DNA from: Lumbricus terrestris | Taxonomy: Eukaryota > Annelida > Clitellata > Crassiclitellata > Lumbricidae | Reading direction: 5' to 3' | Assembly: GCA_949752735.1 (NCBI GenBank) | Contig: OX457044.1 | Location: forward strand, 15,987,985-16,051,984 | DNA: 64,000 nt | Part shown: positions 1-10,877 of the stretch, piece after piece | Layout: each line of letters starts with the position of its first letter | Position numbering within the stretch: the first letter of the stretch is position 1 | Notes under the pieces: model-generated | What the model was told of the DNA's origin: nothing | Databases searched by the model: none | Seen by the model: only the letters and a program-made list of their open reading frames with translations | Translations under genes and position numbers: made by a program

Positions 1-1167
1 AATTTTTGCATGACATCTCAACCTAACAGTCTCGTTAACTACCGGTGATGTATACGCGTATGGAACTAATAATCCAAGTACTTAGCGAGTGAAAAATGTC
101 AGCTGTCCACTAGATTTGATTGATTGAAAGTCACACACAATCAGCAAAGATGATTCCTAGATCATAGCATAAAATATGTCAAAAATGTAATGAAAATAGC
201 AACTCAAAGTCAATTCAAACACATGCATAAGAGGCCTAATCAAACTGAAATTTTCACACGCAAAACAAGCGCAGGACTATATGGTCATATTAATATTATG
301 CACATTATTAAGGCTGCTTGTTTTCAATATAAAATTTATAATGGGTCTCTGGTAATAATAACCCATTTCATTTTGAGACATATGCTGTTCCCCTGGAATA
401 AAAATGCTACGTTTATCTTGAAAATGATATTTTTTAGGGTATGGTCACAATTCTTGTTATATGTATTTCTGCCGTGAAACTAACATTGGATCATTTTCTG
501 CAGGAAAACTAAGTTCTTCACCGTTTGGAGCCATTACCCTATACGATTTTTCAAAATGTCAAAGAGAATCACACTAAGCCGACTGAAACCGAAAAGTAAT
601 TTCATAAACTTTTGTAGGTTGATTTCACAAACAGAAATTATATGAAGAAAATAAAACAACACAGGAAATAGTACAAAAGGCACACATGAATGGTTTTTAC
701 TCATGACACTACATTTCCACGCTTGCGTCATTTCCTGCAATAATTGTTCGTCTTACGCACCGCGAACTATTGATGCTGTGAATGAATGAATGCATGACTT
801 CCATCTAGGTAGTCTTGGGATTCTTTTCTTAATTATGGATAAATCATGTTATTGGGAGGCATTTGCTATAGCAATGCCTCACAAAATAACTCCGTCTCAA
901 TATCAAGTAGACGGTAGCTGTAATATCTCGCTTTGAATGACTTTGCACTCTCAACAGTGAGAGAAAAATTAATTTTTTTCTTACTTTTCTTCAAATTACT
1001 TCTGGTCCTAGTGTTGGGATTTTTTTCTGCAAGCTTCTTTGATGAAAATTATGCAGAAGAAAATTATATGAAAATGTCTATTGGCAGAGCGGCATAAGAA
1101 AAGCAAAGATATTATATGATGTTGTAGGTCGGCCGATTTAGAAAAAGCTTTTCTTCTGCATGAATTC

Positions 1168-2385
1168 TTATGTGAGATTTGGTTGTTCGTCAGAGTGGTG
1201 TCTCTCGTGACTTCTCAGATTAGAAATATTTGAGAATCTTTTCTGACAAACTTGACAAATGTATTGTTTATCTCCGGCGTGTGTTCTCAAATGACTCTTT
1301 AGATGACTGTGTTGTCGAAAGAGAGTCTCACATAAATGACATAGATACGGTTTCTCTCCTGTATGAATTTTCAGATGATATCGCAGACCGTAAGAACAGG
1401 AAAACCATTTTTGACACTCCGGGCATTGATAGGTTTTTTCTCCTGCATGAATTCTGCTGTGATTCTTTAAAAACGAACGTTGTGAGAATGCCTTTGGACA
1501 TAAGTCGCACAGATGAGGCTTCTCTCCAGTATGGATTCTTAGATGACGTTTTAGGCTTCCGCATTGAGTAAAACTTCGTTTACATAAGTGGCATTGATAT
1601 GGCTTCTCTCCAGTATGAGATCTCATGTGAGTTTGCAGCACACTAGATCTTGAAAATCCTGTGCAACATAACTGGCACAGAAATGGTTTCTCTCCTGTAT
1701 GGGTTTGAACATGCCTTTGAAGACTAGAAGAGAGAGAAAAGTCTTTACGACATATGTCACATTGAAATGGTTTCTCCCATGTATGGGTTCGAACATGCAT
1801 ACGCAGACCAGAAGAGCTATAAAATCTTTGTTGACATGTGTCACATTGAAATGGCTTCTCTCCAGTATGGGTTCTCATGTGAACCCTCAGAGAAGAACTA
1901 TGTGTAAATGCCTTCGAACATAACTGACATCGAAATGGCTGTTCTCCAGTATGGAATGTAAGATGGACCTTTAAAGAGATAGATCTAACAAATTTTTTCG
2001 GACATACCTGGCACTGAAATGGTTTCTCTCCAGTATGGGTTCTCCTATGAAGCTGCAGGTGTGAGAGTTGTCTAAATACTTTCTCACAGAATTGACATCC
2101 ATATGGTTTCTCTCCAGTATGGGTTCTAAGATGAGTCTGTAGATTGTGTGAATGTGAAAATCGTTTTTGACATACGAGGCACTCATATGGCTTATCTCCA
2201 GTGTGGGTTCTAGTATGTGTTTTCAGACCTGAAGAAAACGAGAACGCTTTTTCACAATCAAGGCAGACGTAAGACTTTTCTCCAGTATGGATTCTCGTGT
2301 GCTGTCTTAAACCATAAGCGTCCTTAAACAGTTTCTCACATAATTCGCATTCGTTCTCCTTTTCTTTGGAGCAGTTTCTCTTCAT
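1168..2385 (-). CDS. C2H2 zinc-finger protein A, 14 tandem fingers
   Basis: Predicted nuclear DNA-binding protein made almost wholly of 14 consecutive C2H2 fingers (C-x2-C-x12-H-x3-H) joined by TGEKP-type linkers. There is no KRAB, BTB, SET or other effector domain. The reading frame is open from 2,412, but the first codons are GTG TTG with in-frame stops just upstream. Paralogue B has ATG where A has TTG, so I place the start at the next in-frame ATG (2,385), giving 405 residues. Fingers 1-14 match those of B one for one, yet every finger differs from its partner in at least one DNA-contact helix position. One linker is altered (THTWEKP after finger 7). The sequence specificity is unknown. 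Confidence 0.85.
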   Translation of the reverse strand: MKRNCSKEKENECELCEKLFKDAYGLRQHTRIHTGEKSYVCLDCEKAFSFSSGLKTHTRTHTGDKPYECLVCQKRFSHSHNLQTHLRTHTGEKPYGCQFCEKVFRQLSHLQLHRRTHTGEKPFQCQVCPKKFVRSISLKVHLTFHTGEQPFRCQLCSKAFTHSSSLRVHMRTHTGEKPFQCDTCQQRFYSSSGLRMHVRTHTWEKPFQCDICRKDFSLSSSLQRHVQTHTGEKPFLCQLCCTGFSRSSVLQTHMRSHTGEKPYQCHLCKRSFTQCGSLKRHLRIHTGEKPHLCDLCPKAFSQRSFLKNHSRIHAGEKTYQCPECQKWFSCSYGLRYHLKIHTGEKPYLCHLCETLFRQHSHLKSHLRTHAGDKQYICQVCQKRFSNISNLRSHERHHSDEQPNLT

Positions 2386-2412
2386 TTCCCTCGTTTGACT
2401 ATTGGACAACAC

Positions 2413-3834
2413 GAAAGATTATTACCACTTCCTGTATGATCTCATGTACGTTCCTGCAGATTGTTTTGATTCACAATCCTCAATTGCTGGTTGCTTGCCT
2501 TGTTCAGTATGTAGTCATCCGAAATAATAGTAACTTCACTCGGTGCAAAACCTAAAGCAATACATTTCTTTATTTATATGCCGTCTACCAGTGACGGATC
2601 CAGAATGTTTATGAGGGGCCATGTGGGAGGGGAATCAAGATTGCGGGTGGAGGATGAGCGGCCGAAGGCTGATCACCGAGGTTAGCAGCACCGAGACGGA
2701 AAGGAGGTTTGGGGAGGTTGTGCTCAGTCCCAATCAGAAATTTTTGAATTCCACATTGCAACATTTTTGGCAGCATTTTAAGCTGTCATTTTAAAAAAAC
2801 TTTTGTTCTTTTACAGTGGTGATAAGAGTGGTCTAAGATTTCAATAAATACACTTTACAATAATATCCATTTATTTTTGAGTTTCCACATTGTAATGTTA
2901 CCATTTCAAGATGTCATCTTGGCAAAATTATTCTATTATTTCAGTGCTATAATAAAAAAAATGGCTTAAGATCTTGATAAATATACTTGTAGCCTAATTA
3001 CGAAAATAATTTCCTTATGTATCAGGTTCAGCAACTCAGTTTTGCTACTGCTGGACTATCTTACTGAATGACTGCAGACGGGAGTATATAGGCCTATAAT
3101 TATAGACCTATAAGCTTATGTTGTAGCGTTGGAATCAGCACGAGATGGACCTGAATTGCTGATCTGAACACAATTAGCAAAAAAATTACAAGGCACACAA
3201 ATCAAGCAAGAGCTACCAAACCACCAACATTGGGAAGCCAAGTAGTAAGTGTTCAAGGAACGGGACATTTTGAGATTGGAGAGTTTGAAATTTGAAAGAT
3301 AGAACTGAAGAGAAGCCATTCAATTGCACAAAAATAGCATTTGTGCAAATATTAATGTAGCAAGTTATACCTTTTTAAGTGGCAGCATCATATATTATGA
3401 TAGCACATAATAACAACATCATAATTATAACAGTTAATGATATAACGGTATATTATAACAGCCCATGTAAATTATGTAATACAGTAATGCATACTGCAGA
3501 GAAACTAGGCTATTCTGAATTTGCTAAAAAAAAATTCAAGGGAAATGTTGAGGATAGAACTTAGCCCCATGGAGGCGTAGAAACCGAATAAAAACGGAAG
3601 AAACGAGAGAAAACGGTAAACGAAATACTTTGGCCATGTTAGATACATATATACTCACAGACATAGCACATATACATAAACCTACAAACATGAGTTATAT
3701 GATACACATATGCTACATGCATATTGCATAAACCTCCTCTACATGCTTGTGTCTTGTGATTTCTGTGGGCTATTAAAGAATATAAAAAAATGACAGGACA
3801 GCTGTTCATTCTTGTGACATGTTGCTTTTCAATA
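2413..3834. other. Duplicated upstream flank, no gene seen
   Basis: Sequence upstream of ZNF gene A. The part 2,460-3,060 aligns with 17,680-18,360 of copy B and contains a piece resembling a transposon end (near 2,595, GACGGATCCAGAATG, followed by GGGGCC). No convincing coding exon is visible. A 5' untranslated exon or the promoter of the zinc-finger gene could lie here but I see no clear signal. Confidence 0.5.
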
Positions 3835-4131
3835 TCATAATTGGTACTTGTGGGTTTGACGACCACACAGAAATATTACTCTAATTATACGTCGTCCCGG
3901 ATTTGACGACCCCGCCGAAATATTACTCTTATTATACACATGTACGTCGTCCATTACTTTAAATGAAGTGACCTAATGAATATATTACAATGTTTTCAAA
4001 ATCTAGTAAATAAAGACTGGATAAAGGTTAGTTTACAGGTGAAATAGAAGCTGGATTTGTGAACTGAACGCATTGTATTGTATTGTATTGTATAAAAACA
4101 TTTATAAAGCGCCTCTACTAGGGTGAACCGT

Positions 4132-5928
4132 TCAGAGGCGCTCCCAGTGCGCAAGGCCACGAGAGAAAAAATAGGTTTTAAGAAAAGAAAATGAGGAGGA
4201 GGGATTACCTGTCAGAAGTTTAGATCGAATAGAAGGAGAGAGCGTATTCCAAAGAGAGGGGCCAATTGATGTAAAGGAACGGGACTGAGCCATAGCCGTT
4301 CTAGTAGCAGGTACTAGAAGTTCAAATCTGTTTAAAGAGCGGAGTGGACGATGCGAGGAGGCTGAAACTGGCCTGCGAATTCCATTGGTTAGATATTTTG
4401 GAGCAAGACCCCGTTGTGCTTTAGAGACCAAAATGAGAATTTTGAACTTAATGCGCGCAGTTAGAGGAAGCCAATGGAGCTGCTCAAACATAAAAGTAGA
4501 GATATGAGAGTAGCGTGGAAGGCGTGCAATTAATCTGGCGGTTGCATTAAGGACCGACTGCAAAGGTGAGAGTCGAACCTTGGGAAGACCAATTAGAAGA
4601 GAATTACAGTAGTCAATTCTGGAGCAAATGAAAGCATGGACCAAAGTGGTAAAAACAGAAAGCGAAACAGAACGCCGAACTGCCCTTAGACGCCTTAAAT
4701 GAAAATATGAGGATCGTGTAAGATTAGATACATGGTCTTTAAATGAAAGGGAACTATCTAGAGTAACACCCAGATCACGAACAGTTGAGGAAAAGGTATA
4801 GTGAGGAAATAGTTCAGAGAGGAGAACAAAATCAATTTTCAAAAGCTGCTGAGGTGTGCCGAACCAAATAAACTGTGTTTTGGAGGCATTAAGAGAGAGA
4901 CGATTTGATGACATCCAGGAGTGTAGGGAATGTGAGAGAGACTGGATGCGTTCAACTAAAAGTAGCTGGGATGAAGGAGACCCATGGACATATGCCTGCA
5001 CATCATCTGCAAAGAGATGACCGGCTGTTCCAGAGAGTGGGAAAAGAGAGGGGATGTCGGCCGTATATAGAATAAAGAGCAGAGGACCCAAGACAGAGCC
5101 TTGGGGAACTCCCAGCTTAACATGAATCCATTTGGTTCTGGATTCACCCGAGATAATCATGTGGGTACGGTCAGACAAATATGAACGGAACCAGCAGAGG
5201 GGCAGTCCCTGTAATCCATAGGAAGTCTCAAGACGCTGGAGAAGAATGTTGTGGTCAACCATATCAAAAGCTGCAGAAACATCATAAAGAGCAAGGAGTG
5301 AGAGTTCAGACCTGTCGACAGCAGAATAGATTTCAGAGAGAAGAGAGAGAAGAGCAGTTTCCGTTGAGTGATGAGCCCTAAAACCAGATTGATTTGGAGG
5401 AAGACCAGACTGTTCAAGATAGGGGAGGAGCTGGAGGGAAACTAGGCGCTCGAGAGTCTTGGATAAGAACGATAGATTGGAGATAGGTCGGTAGTTTTGA
5501 CAGAGGTTAGTATCAAGGTTAGGTTTTTTGAGTGAAGGAAAGACAAGAGCACGTTTCTGAGAGGATGGGATACAGCCTTCAGCTAATGACCTATTAAAAA
5601 GATAAACCAAAAAAGGAGAAAGGTCATCTAACATGTCACTTATAACAAAAGGGGGTAATGGGTCAAGTTCACATGATTTAAGATTAGCAGATTTTAACAC
5701 TAGACGAAGTTCCAATTCCGAGATGGAACGGAAGCTATCAAATATAGTAGACGTTGATGAGAATGTCGGTGGAGGAGCATCAGCTGTCGAGGCGCGAAGC
5801 CGGTCAATCTTGGTTGTAAGCATTTCTTGAAATTCATCTGCAGTGAAGGATGGAATTTCAGTGGAACGAGAAGGACGGCCCAAGAGACCCGAGACTGATG
5901 ACCACAGGCGTTTAGGGTTTTTTTTCAT
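4132..5928 (-). pseudogene. LINE reverse transcriptase, RT domain and C-terminal region
   Basis: A 598-codon open frame. It has RT landmarks: NYRPISNLSFLSKTLERLV (residues about 143-161), SGFRAHHSTETALL (fingers), the A motif with catalytic Asp in YDVSAAFDMVDH, GVPQGSVLGPLLFILY, and the FADDV catalytic box, where the second Asp pair is intact. The C-terminal end (LHWLPLTARIKFKI ... LWNTLSPSIRSKL) is typical of CR1/L2-type LINEs. The ORF is continuous at its 3' side but joined to its upstream part only across a frameshift at a run of eight A's, so it is probably not active. Confidence 0.85.
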
Positions 5929-6255
5929 TTTGTAAGACTAGTTTTTCCCAATGTTCAGCCTCCTTCTGATGGTAGAGTAGATGGAGTGAACGAAGTTGCT
6001 TAATCCATGCTAGTCGATCATCAGGCATTTTGGTCCGGCGATAACGACGTTCCAAGCATCTGGTACGACGACGGAGACGATGACAGTCAGCGTCAAACCA
6101 CACTGTCAATGGTCGCTGGCGTGTCTTAACCTTACGACGAGGTAGCGTGGCATCAAGAATATTCGTAACTGTAGACGTGTAAAGGTCAAATAATTGTTCG
6201 ACCGAGAAGACGTCCAGAGTAGAACCCGGTGAAGAGAGGATACATGGAAGGTGAA
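5912..6255 (-). pseudogene. Upstream part of the same LINE ORF, frame-shifted
   Basis: The frame reads ...VEQLFDLYTSTVTNILDATL, then LTVWFDADCHRLRRRTRCLERRYRR and ends QNEKKP-stop. The next frame continues MKKNPKRLWSSV, so the coding sequence changes frame in the A8 tract at about 5,918-5,925. This is the linker between endonuclease and RT of the LINE. It stops at the 5' truncation point near 6,255, where a tandem AGAAGCTGGATT repeat begins. Confidence 0.7.
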
Positions 6256-6345
6256 TGACAGGTCTTTATAGGTGAAATGAAAGTTGGATGAAGGTACTTT
6301 TACAGGTGAAATAGAAGCCGGATTCATGAATTGAACGCTTGAAAA

Positions 6346-6645
6346 TTGGAAGCTGTTTCCGATTTGTGGCGGGCATACAACAACATTGCTACCATCCCAG
6401 GAATGAATTACATTCACGAAACAGTTAATCATTCTAAATATTTCGTGGATCCAAACACAGGTGCAAAAACTCAGCGCATCGAAAGATCATGGAAAAAAGC
6501 TAAAGAGCGTAATAAACGACACAACGGAACACACAGACATTCATTCGAGTATTTATATAGCGCATCTTCAAGGAAACTACTCAGAGGCGCTCAAAAAAGA
6601 CATTATGTTGGATTCATGCATGTGCGAATACATCCACCACTATAG
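6346..6645 (+). pseudogene. Merlin/ISXO2-like transposase fragment
   Basis: The reading frame contains WRAYNNIATIPGMNYIHETV, NHSKYFVDPNTGAKTQRIER and SWKKAKERNKRHNGTHR. This is the characteristic last third of the DDE domain in ISXO2/IS1595-type and Merlin transposases (the VNHS..FVDP..G..T..IE..W pattern); the Glu of RIE is the likely third catalytic residue. The N-terminal two thirds are absent, removed or displaced where the LINE sits. From about 6,540 the frame runs into a SINE/LINE 3' tail, so the C-terminus is not native. A broken remnant. Confidence 0.75.
6535..6600 (-). repeat. LINE/SINE 3' tail copy
   Basis: Reads, on the minus strand, GAGCGCCTCTGAGTAGTTTC, then CTTGAAGATGCGCTATATAA, then ATACTCGAATGAATG: the 3' end shared by the LINEs and SINEs of this window, ending in a short (ATGA) tail. 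Confidence 0.7.
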
Positions 6646-6997
6646 ATATTTCTGTGTGGTCGTCAAACCCACAAGTACCTCATAATTAGGCCTAAGATCT
6701 TTGGATGTGGAATCTTCTTAAATGTTTTGAATTTGAAAGTGAAAGAAAGGTAAGTCTATGAAGTCTGCTTTGCTCAATGCTCATGTCAACACGGATAGTC
6801 CTAGGCTATTGGATAGAAAACCGTTAAAATATTAGAAACCCTATATATAAGAATTTCGAACTTTTCATGGAAAATTAAGAGAACAATCAATTGAGAGAAA
6901 CACAATAGGCATACTGGTACTTTCCTAGATGTGCGAAAACTGTTTATCGAACGGCTGGTCATAAACTTAATTAAGTCCTCAATACTAAATTTTAAAC

Positions 6998-8629
6998 CTG
7001 GCTTGTCAATGCTTGAAAACATTTACTGCAGTGTTGCCACTGAGGTTTCAGAAATAAACCCAGATTTCCATCCAAAAAAACCCAGAAAAACCCAGACAAT
7101 TCATATAAGCAATTTTATACCCTTTGCTCAAATTAAGTTGGTTTATCGCTTGTTCGTATGAGGGTTAACAAAATGTTCGTCAAAAGAGTCAAATAAAATG
7201 CAATTAAAACTTTAAAAATATCAATTGTTAAAGTTGTCAGAGGCTCGGCATGTCATGTCATGTCATGTCATGTCATGTCATTCCGCCATCGTCGCTCTGC
7301 GACGGTTGGCTGCACAAATGGATGAGCATTTTCCACAGTTGTCTATCTCCTGCCATGTTCATTAACCTCCTCCCCGAAAGTCCAGTCCACTTCAAGATGT
7401 TGTCTATCCATGCCATTCTTGGTCTTCCTCTTCCCCTTTCTCCCTCCATCAGTCCCGTCATCAGGTTGTTTTCTATGCTTTCCTTTTGCTGTCTCATCAC
7501 GTGTCCGAAGTATCGTAACTTTCTTGTTTTTACGTGGGTCAACATGCAGTTCTTGCTTTGTTCCTGCTATAAAGTACACCTGTTCGTTGGTCAATTTTTT
7601 TGTCCATGGACTCTTAATATTTTTCTAAGACATTTGTTCTCGAATGCTTGTATGCGTCTTTCCTCCTCTTTCTTTAAGGTCCATGCCTCACACCCGTATG
7701 TCGCCACTGGAAACACCAATGCCTTCAGTAGTCTCGTCTTTGTTCTGTTGCTGACAGCTTTATTTTTCCAAATCTTCGTCATAATTACCAGACTCGTCAT
7801 TCCCATCGCAAGTCTTGATTTTACTTCTCCCGTGCAATGTGCATCCTTTGTAACCCGGCATCCCAAATAAATAAATGAATCCACTTGATCCAGCTGTCCT
7901 GCGCTCACTTCTGTTGTCAAAATCTCATCAGTGGTTGTGATGACCTTCGTCTTCCCTACATTTATCTTCAGGTTGAACTGTTCGGCATCCATACTGACAA
8001 TAACCTTAATCGATGTATTCGTGTACCCATGCGCAGCGGGTCTAGCCTACCACAAATTGTAAACACATAACACACGTGGCTTAAGTTTACGAAGTCTTAA
8101 AGTTGTCCGAGGTTTCCAGACAAATTTTCTTAATACATCAACAGTTCAACGTTTTAACCACCTAGAACATTAATACTCAACAAAAACTAGGCTATTATAC
8201 CACTAGATGATTGACCTGACATAGCCTACAGTGTGTATATAAGCGTGTTATAGATGCCAAAACGGCTTAACAAGGAGAGAGGAGTGACCTGACCTATTTT
8301 GAGATGCCAAAATGGTTTCTTTCTGTGAATAGCAGAGCTATTCTTCAAGTTATAAATTATTGTGAATTGATAACGTGAGTTCTTGATTGTGGAGTTTAAA
8401 ATTAAACTCAGTAGAAAAAGTATGTACTACAGCCATTTTATATTGAATTTCGTAGAATATTCATGTGTTCAATGTGTTGTAAATACAAAATGTCAACTCA
8501 CCAAAATAAATCCAGATTCTGCCCCCAAAATCCCAGAAACCCAGAGGAAGGCCAAAAAACCCAGATCCAGTGGAAAAAACCCAGCTGTGGCATCACTGCT
8601 GGCTTGTCAATGTTTGAAAACATTTACTG
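6998..8629. mobile_element. TIR element 7,029-8,598 flanked by a 31-bp direct repeat
   Basis: The element begins CAGTGTTGCCAC at 7,029 and ends GTGGCATCACTG at 8,598, an inverted pair with one mismatch. Its subterminal repeats of the type AAACCCAGA resemble those of the hAT MITE at 19,708-20,126. It is flanked by a 31-bp direct repeat (6,998-7,028 and 8,599-8,629, one mismatch). Copy B has this 31-bp target only once, near 19,655-19,690. The interior holds the RTE-like LINE at about 7,250-8,040. Confidence 0.65.
7250..8040 (-). mobile_element. 5'-truncated RTE-like non-LTR retrotransposon
   Basis: Minus-strand frames at 7,591-7,992 and 7,273-7,545 encode the end of an LINE polymerase: FNLKINVGKTKVITT, VDSFIYLGCRVTKD, TRLLKALVFPVATYGCEAWT and then RKLRYFGHVMRQQ ... 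GRGRPRMAWIDNILK. These segments have the order and spacing seen at the C-terminus of RTE/BovB-type ORFs. A frameshift separates the two parts near 7,550-7,590. The 3' end has a pure (ATGAC)n tail at 7,251-7,281, as is usual for RTE elements. A dead copy. Confidence 0.8.
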
Positions 8630-8816
8630 GCATTGGTGACGTCACGCAGGGTTTCCAGTTTTTGAAACGCTTTGCCACGAGATGACGCTGAAAAGTCTCC
8701 CAAAAATCGCGAGATGAGCAGCAAAATGAAGACACTGACAAATTTTTATGCACATTGAAAACGTATTTTACGCCTATTGATGGTATTCATCAGGCGCGTC
8801 AAAATACGCGTGCTGA

Positions 8817-9058
8817 ATAAACAAAATAATAAAAATAATCTTTTCTTTAATTGAGCGCCTGCAAACGCACTGCGCTTTACATTTACAAGTTATGAAGTAA
8901 TCTTAATTAAACTTAACTACTAACTGAACAGACAGCTTTGTAATTACACGGCACCAATGGCAGCCTACAAAGCAAATCCGCCCAACGGGGGCTCGAACTC
9001 ACTACCTCTCGCACTCTACGCCAGCGTGTTAGCCATTGCTCTACCGGGCCCCCTCCCC
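8817..9058 (-). mobile_element. tRNA-derived SINE, family 2
   Basis: On the minus strand it starts GGGGCCCGGTAGAGCAATGG (A box TAGAGCAATGG) and continues to GAGTTCGAGCCCC (B box), the polymerase III internal promoter. The tRNA-unrelated body includes GCTGTCTGTTCAGTTAGTAG and an A/T-rich tail. A second copy is at about 34,183-34,445. Copy B of the duplication lacks it (TACGCGTGATGAAACC near 20,300-20,320), so it inserted after the duplication. Confidence 0.75.
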
Positions 9059-9274
9059 GAAACCATACCGCGGACTAGTTCGCATTTCCCTCGAGTATGA
9101 ATTTCTTATTAAGTTAGTCACACGCAGGGCTTAAAGTGTGCCTGGACGGTCATGGACGGCGTCCATGCACTTGTTTTAAAATCTGAACGCCGTCCAGCCA
9201 CTTATTGGCGAGCACAGGCTGGAAAGGTAAGGGGCGTCTTCCAGGCTCTTCTTTTGGAGAGGTAAGGGGCGTCC

Positions 9275-9863
9275 GGGGCACGGACATTTCCCCCTAGACA
9301 TTTGCCCCCCGGACATTTCCCCCGGACATTTCCCCACCTGGACGTTTCCCCCCTACCCTAGGACATTTCCCCCTGTATGCGGAAACCATTGCTTTTATCG
9401 TCTTCAACAATTTAAACCAGAATATTTTCATCAATCCAGCTCCAATTTAAGCAAAGAATATTTTCATCAATCCAGCTCCAATTTAAGCAAGAATATTTTC
9501 ATCAATCCAGCTCTAATTTAAGCAAATAATATTTTCATCAATCCAGCTCCAATTTAAGCAAAGAATATTTTCATCAATCCAGCTCCAATTTAAGCAAGAA
9601 TATTTTCATCAATCCAGCTCCAATTTAAGCAAAGTGGATTCCTTAGCATTTACTTCAAAGGAATCGTTGTAAAAGTTTCAGATTTAATTATACAGGCCTA
9701 GGCGTAGGTCTAGAATTCAGGGTAGGACTTGTATGGTCATTTGAGGTGGTATGCACAGAAGGGGGGAAATGTCCTAGTCGAAATCGGGGGGAAACGTCCA
9801 GGGGGGAAATGTCCAGGGGAAAATGTCCGGGGGGAAATGTCCAGGGGGAAATGTCCTACATTC
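9275..9863. mobile_element. Fold-back element with G-rich repeated arms, nested
   Basis: Both arms are clusters of a short degenerate unit, GGACATTTCCCCC on the left (9,282-9,374) and its complement GGGGGAAATGTCC on the right (about 9,763-9,856). It is flanked by the direct repeat GGGGCGTCC (9,266-9,274 and 9,864-9,872). Between the arms is a 36-bp minisatellite (9,415-9,640). There is no coding capacity. The design resembles the element near 17,007-17,660. Confidence 0.7.
9415..9640. repeat. 36-bp minisatellite, about 6 copies
   Basis: Tandem copies beginning AATATTTTCATCAATCCAGC and continuing TCCAATTTAAGCAAAG. Several units lack one base. In reverse complement the unit contains GAGCTGGATTGATGAAAAT, the same module that recurs at 4,030, 6,270-6,335, 19,010-19,230 and 63,370-63,560. 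Confidence 0.9.
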
Positions 9864-10059
9864 GGGGCGTCCAGGCACTTATTTTTCCACACTTCAAGCA
9901 ATGGTCACACGAAATAAAAGCAAGAAATAAGTAGCCTATAGCCATTTTACTCCGTTTGCAAACGCGCAATGGGACATCGAGAAATAACGCAATGGCCTGC
10001 AGCACATTGAAGTAATAATAGGCCTATAGTATAGTAATTCAAGTCTTCATGAAAGTAAT

Positions 10060-10870
10060 ATGAATCAAATGCTAAGGAGTGTAGGCTTAAAGCATTCTTG
10101 TAATTAAATATTTTCTTCTGAGGTCAGAACGTAGAATTTCAAGGTTGTGTGAACGTGGACGCAAAGAGTAGGTCTATTGTGGTTCACGAACTGGAGGGAG
10201 TAAACCATGGAGGACATGCGCATGGATCATGGTTAGCTAAAACAGTGGAAAATAGAGCGCGGTCGGCTTTGACACGAAACTTTTCGAATGTAGGGGAGTT
10301 GAAAGGCAAAAAGCGAAACTTTTTAAGTTTTCGTATAGCCATGATGTAAGAATGGTATAACCTAACAGAATTAAGTCGTTCACGCTCGCTCAAATTAGCA
10401 AATTCCACTAGGACCACTACGCAGGAGAGGAGTGCGCCATACGCGCGACAATGGTAGAGCGAACTATACGCCGTATTGACCAATACCTTACCGTAGCGGC
10501 TTATCCCATGAGCTACCAAGTCATGCAACCGAGAAAGAGAGTGCTTTTTCTCTACAGCATATCAATAGCCCTATAGCCAGTAAAGATCATCTATTAACCT
10601 GCAACAACTGTCAAAGTATGATAATTCACAATGTCGCCCTCGCGACCGCGGGACTTTTTAAAAGAGCCTGCAGAATATCGCGAGGTCGCACGCCCTTTGA
10701 AAAAGGAGCCCAATACTCACTTTTCGCGACCACCTGACATCCCTGGCGCAAAGAGTATTGTGCTTTTTGAGCGAGAGGTAATTACGACTAGAAGTATTTT
10801 TATTGTATAAGACTATAATAAGAGGTAATGATTATAAGAGGAAGAAATATGACCCACTTAAAGAATATTG
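10060..10870. other. Duplicated non-coding block
   Basis: Aligns with 20,550-20,975 plus 22,430-22,745 of copy B. It includes a GC-richer segment (10,630-10,760) containing AATATCGCGAGGTCGCACGC in both copies. No gene recognised; the short open frames are not conserved between copies. Confidence 0.6.
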
Positions 10871-10877
10871 TCTTATA

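Larger units (their letters stand above)
4071..6255 (-). mobile_element. 5'-truncated non-LTR retrotransposon (L2/CR1-like), nested in the Merlin element
   Basis: On the minus strand it contains the reverse-transcriptase coding region. It then shows a short 3' end that can fold on itself (GGGAGCGCCTCTGAAC ... GAGGCGCTTTATAAAT, + positions about 4,093-4,145) and a terminal (TACAA)n tail at about 4,073-4,093. The endonuclease part is missing. The clade assignment rests on the style of the RT and on the 3' tail of short tandem repeats, and is an inference. Confidence 0.8.
3843..6679 (+). mobile_element. Merlin (ISXO2/IS1016-like) DNA transposon remnant, with nested LINE
   Basis: The ends are inverted repeats of about 33 bp beginning GGTACTTGTGGGTTTGACGA, and the outer bases are flanked by the 8-bp direct repeat TCATAATT (3,835-3,842 and 6,680-6,687). 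An 8-9 bp target duplication is usual for Merlin elements. Near the right end (6,346-6,540) is a fragment of an ISXO2-like DDE transposase. Most of the interior is replaced by a LINE inserted at about 4,071-6,255, so the element is dead. A small piece of the same end occurs in copy B at about 18,257-18,306. Confidence 0.8.
9125..9903. mobile_element. hAT-like element with 8-bp target duplication
   Basis: Imperfect inverted ends (CAGGGCTTAAAGTG left; CATTGCTTGAAGTG as reverse complement of the right end) are flanked by the direct repeat GTCACACG at 9,117-9,124 and 9,904-9,911. The paralogous empty site in copy B is near 20,393-20,402. The interior has GGACGGCGTCCA-type repeats and is disrupted by the fold-back element at 9,275-9,863. 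There is no transposase. Confidence 0.75.

Noticed and set aside
1230..1571. Plus-strand frame opposite zinc-finger gene A (and 15,660-16,073 opposite gene B)
   Set aside because: Antisense shadow of the repetitive finger-coding sequence; the minus-strand frame has all zinc ligands.
7250..7870. 206-codon plus-strand frame
   Set aside because: Antisense of the RTE-like LINE, whose conserved motifs read on the minus strand.
9415..9640. Regular 36-bp repeats that could be mistaken for a CRISPR array
   Set aside because: There are no unique spacers, units are directly adjacent, and the genome is eukaryotic. The same applies to 52,905-53,165.
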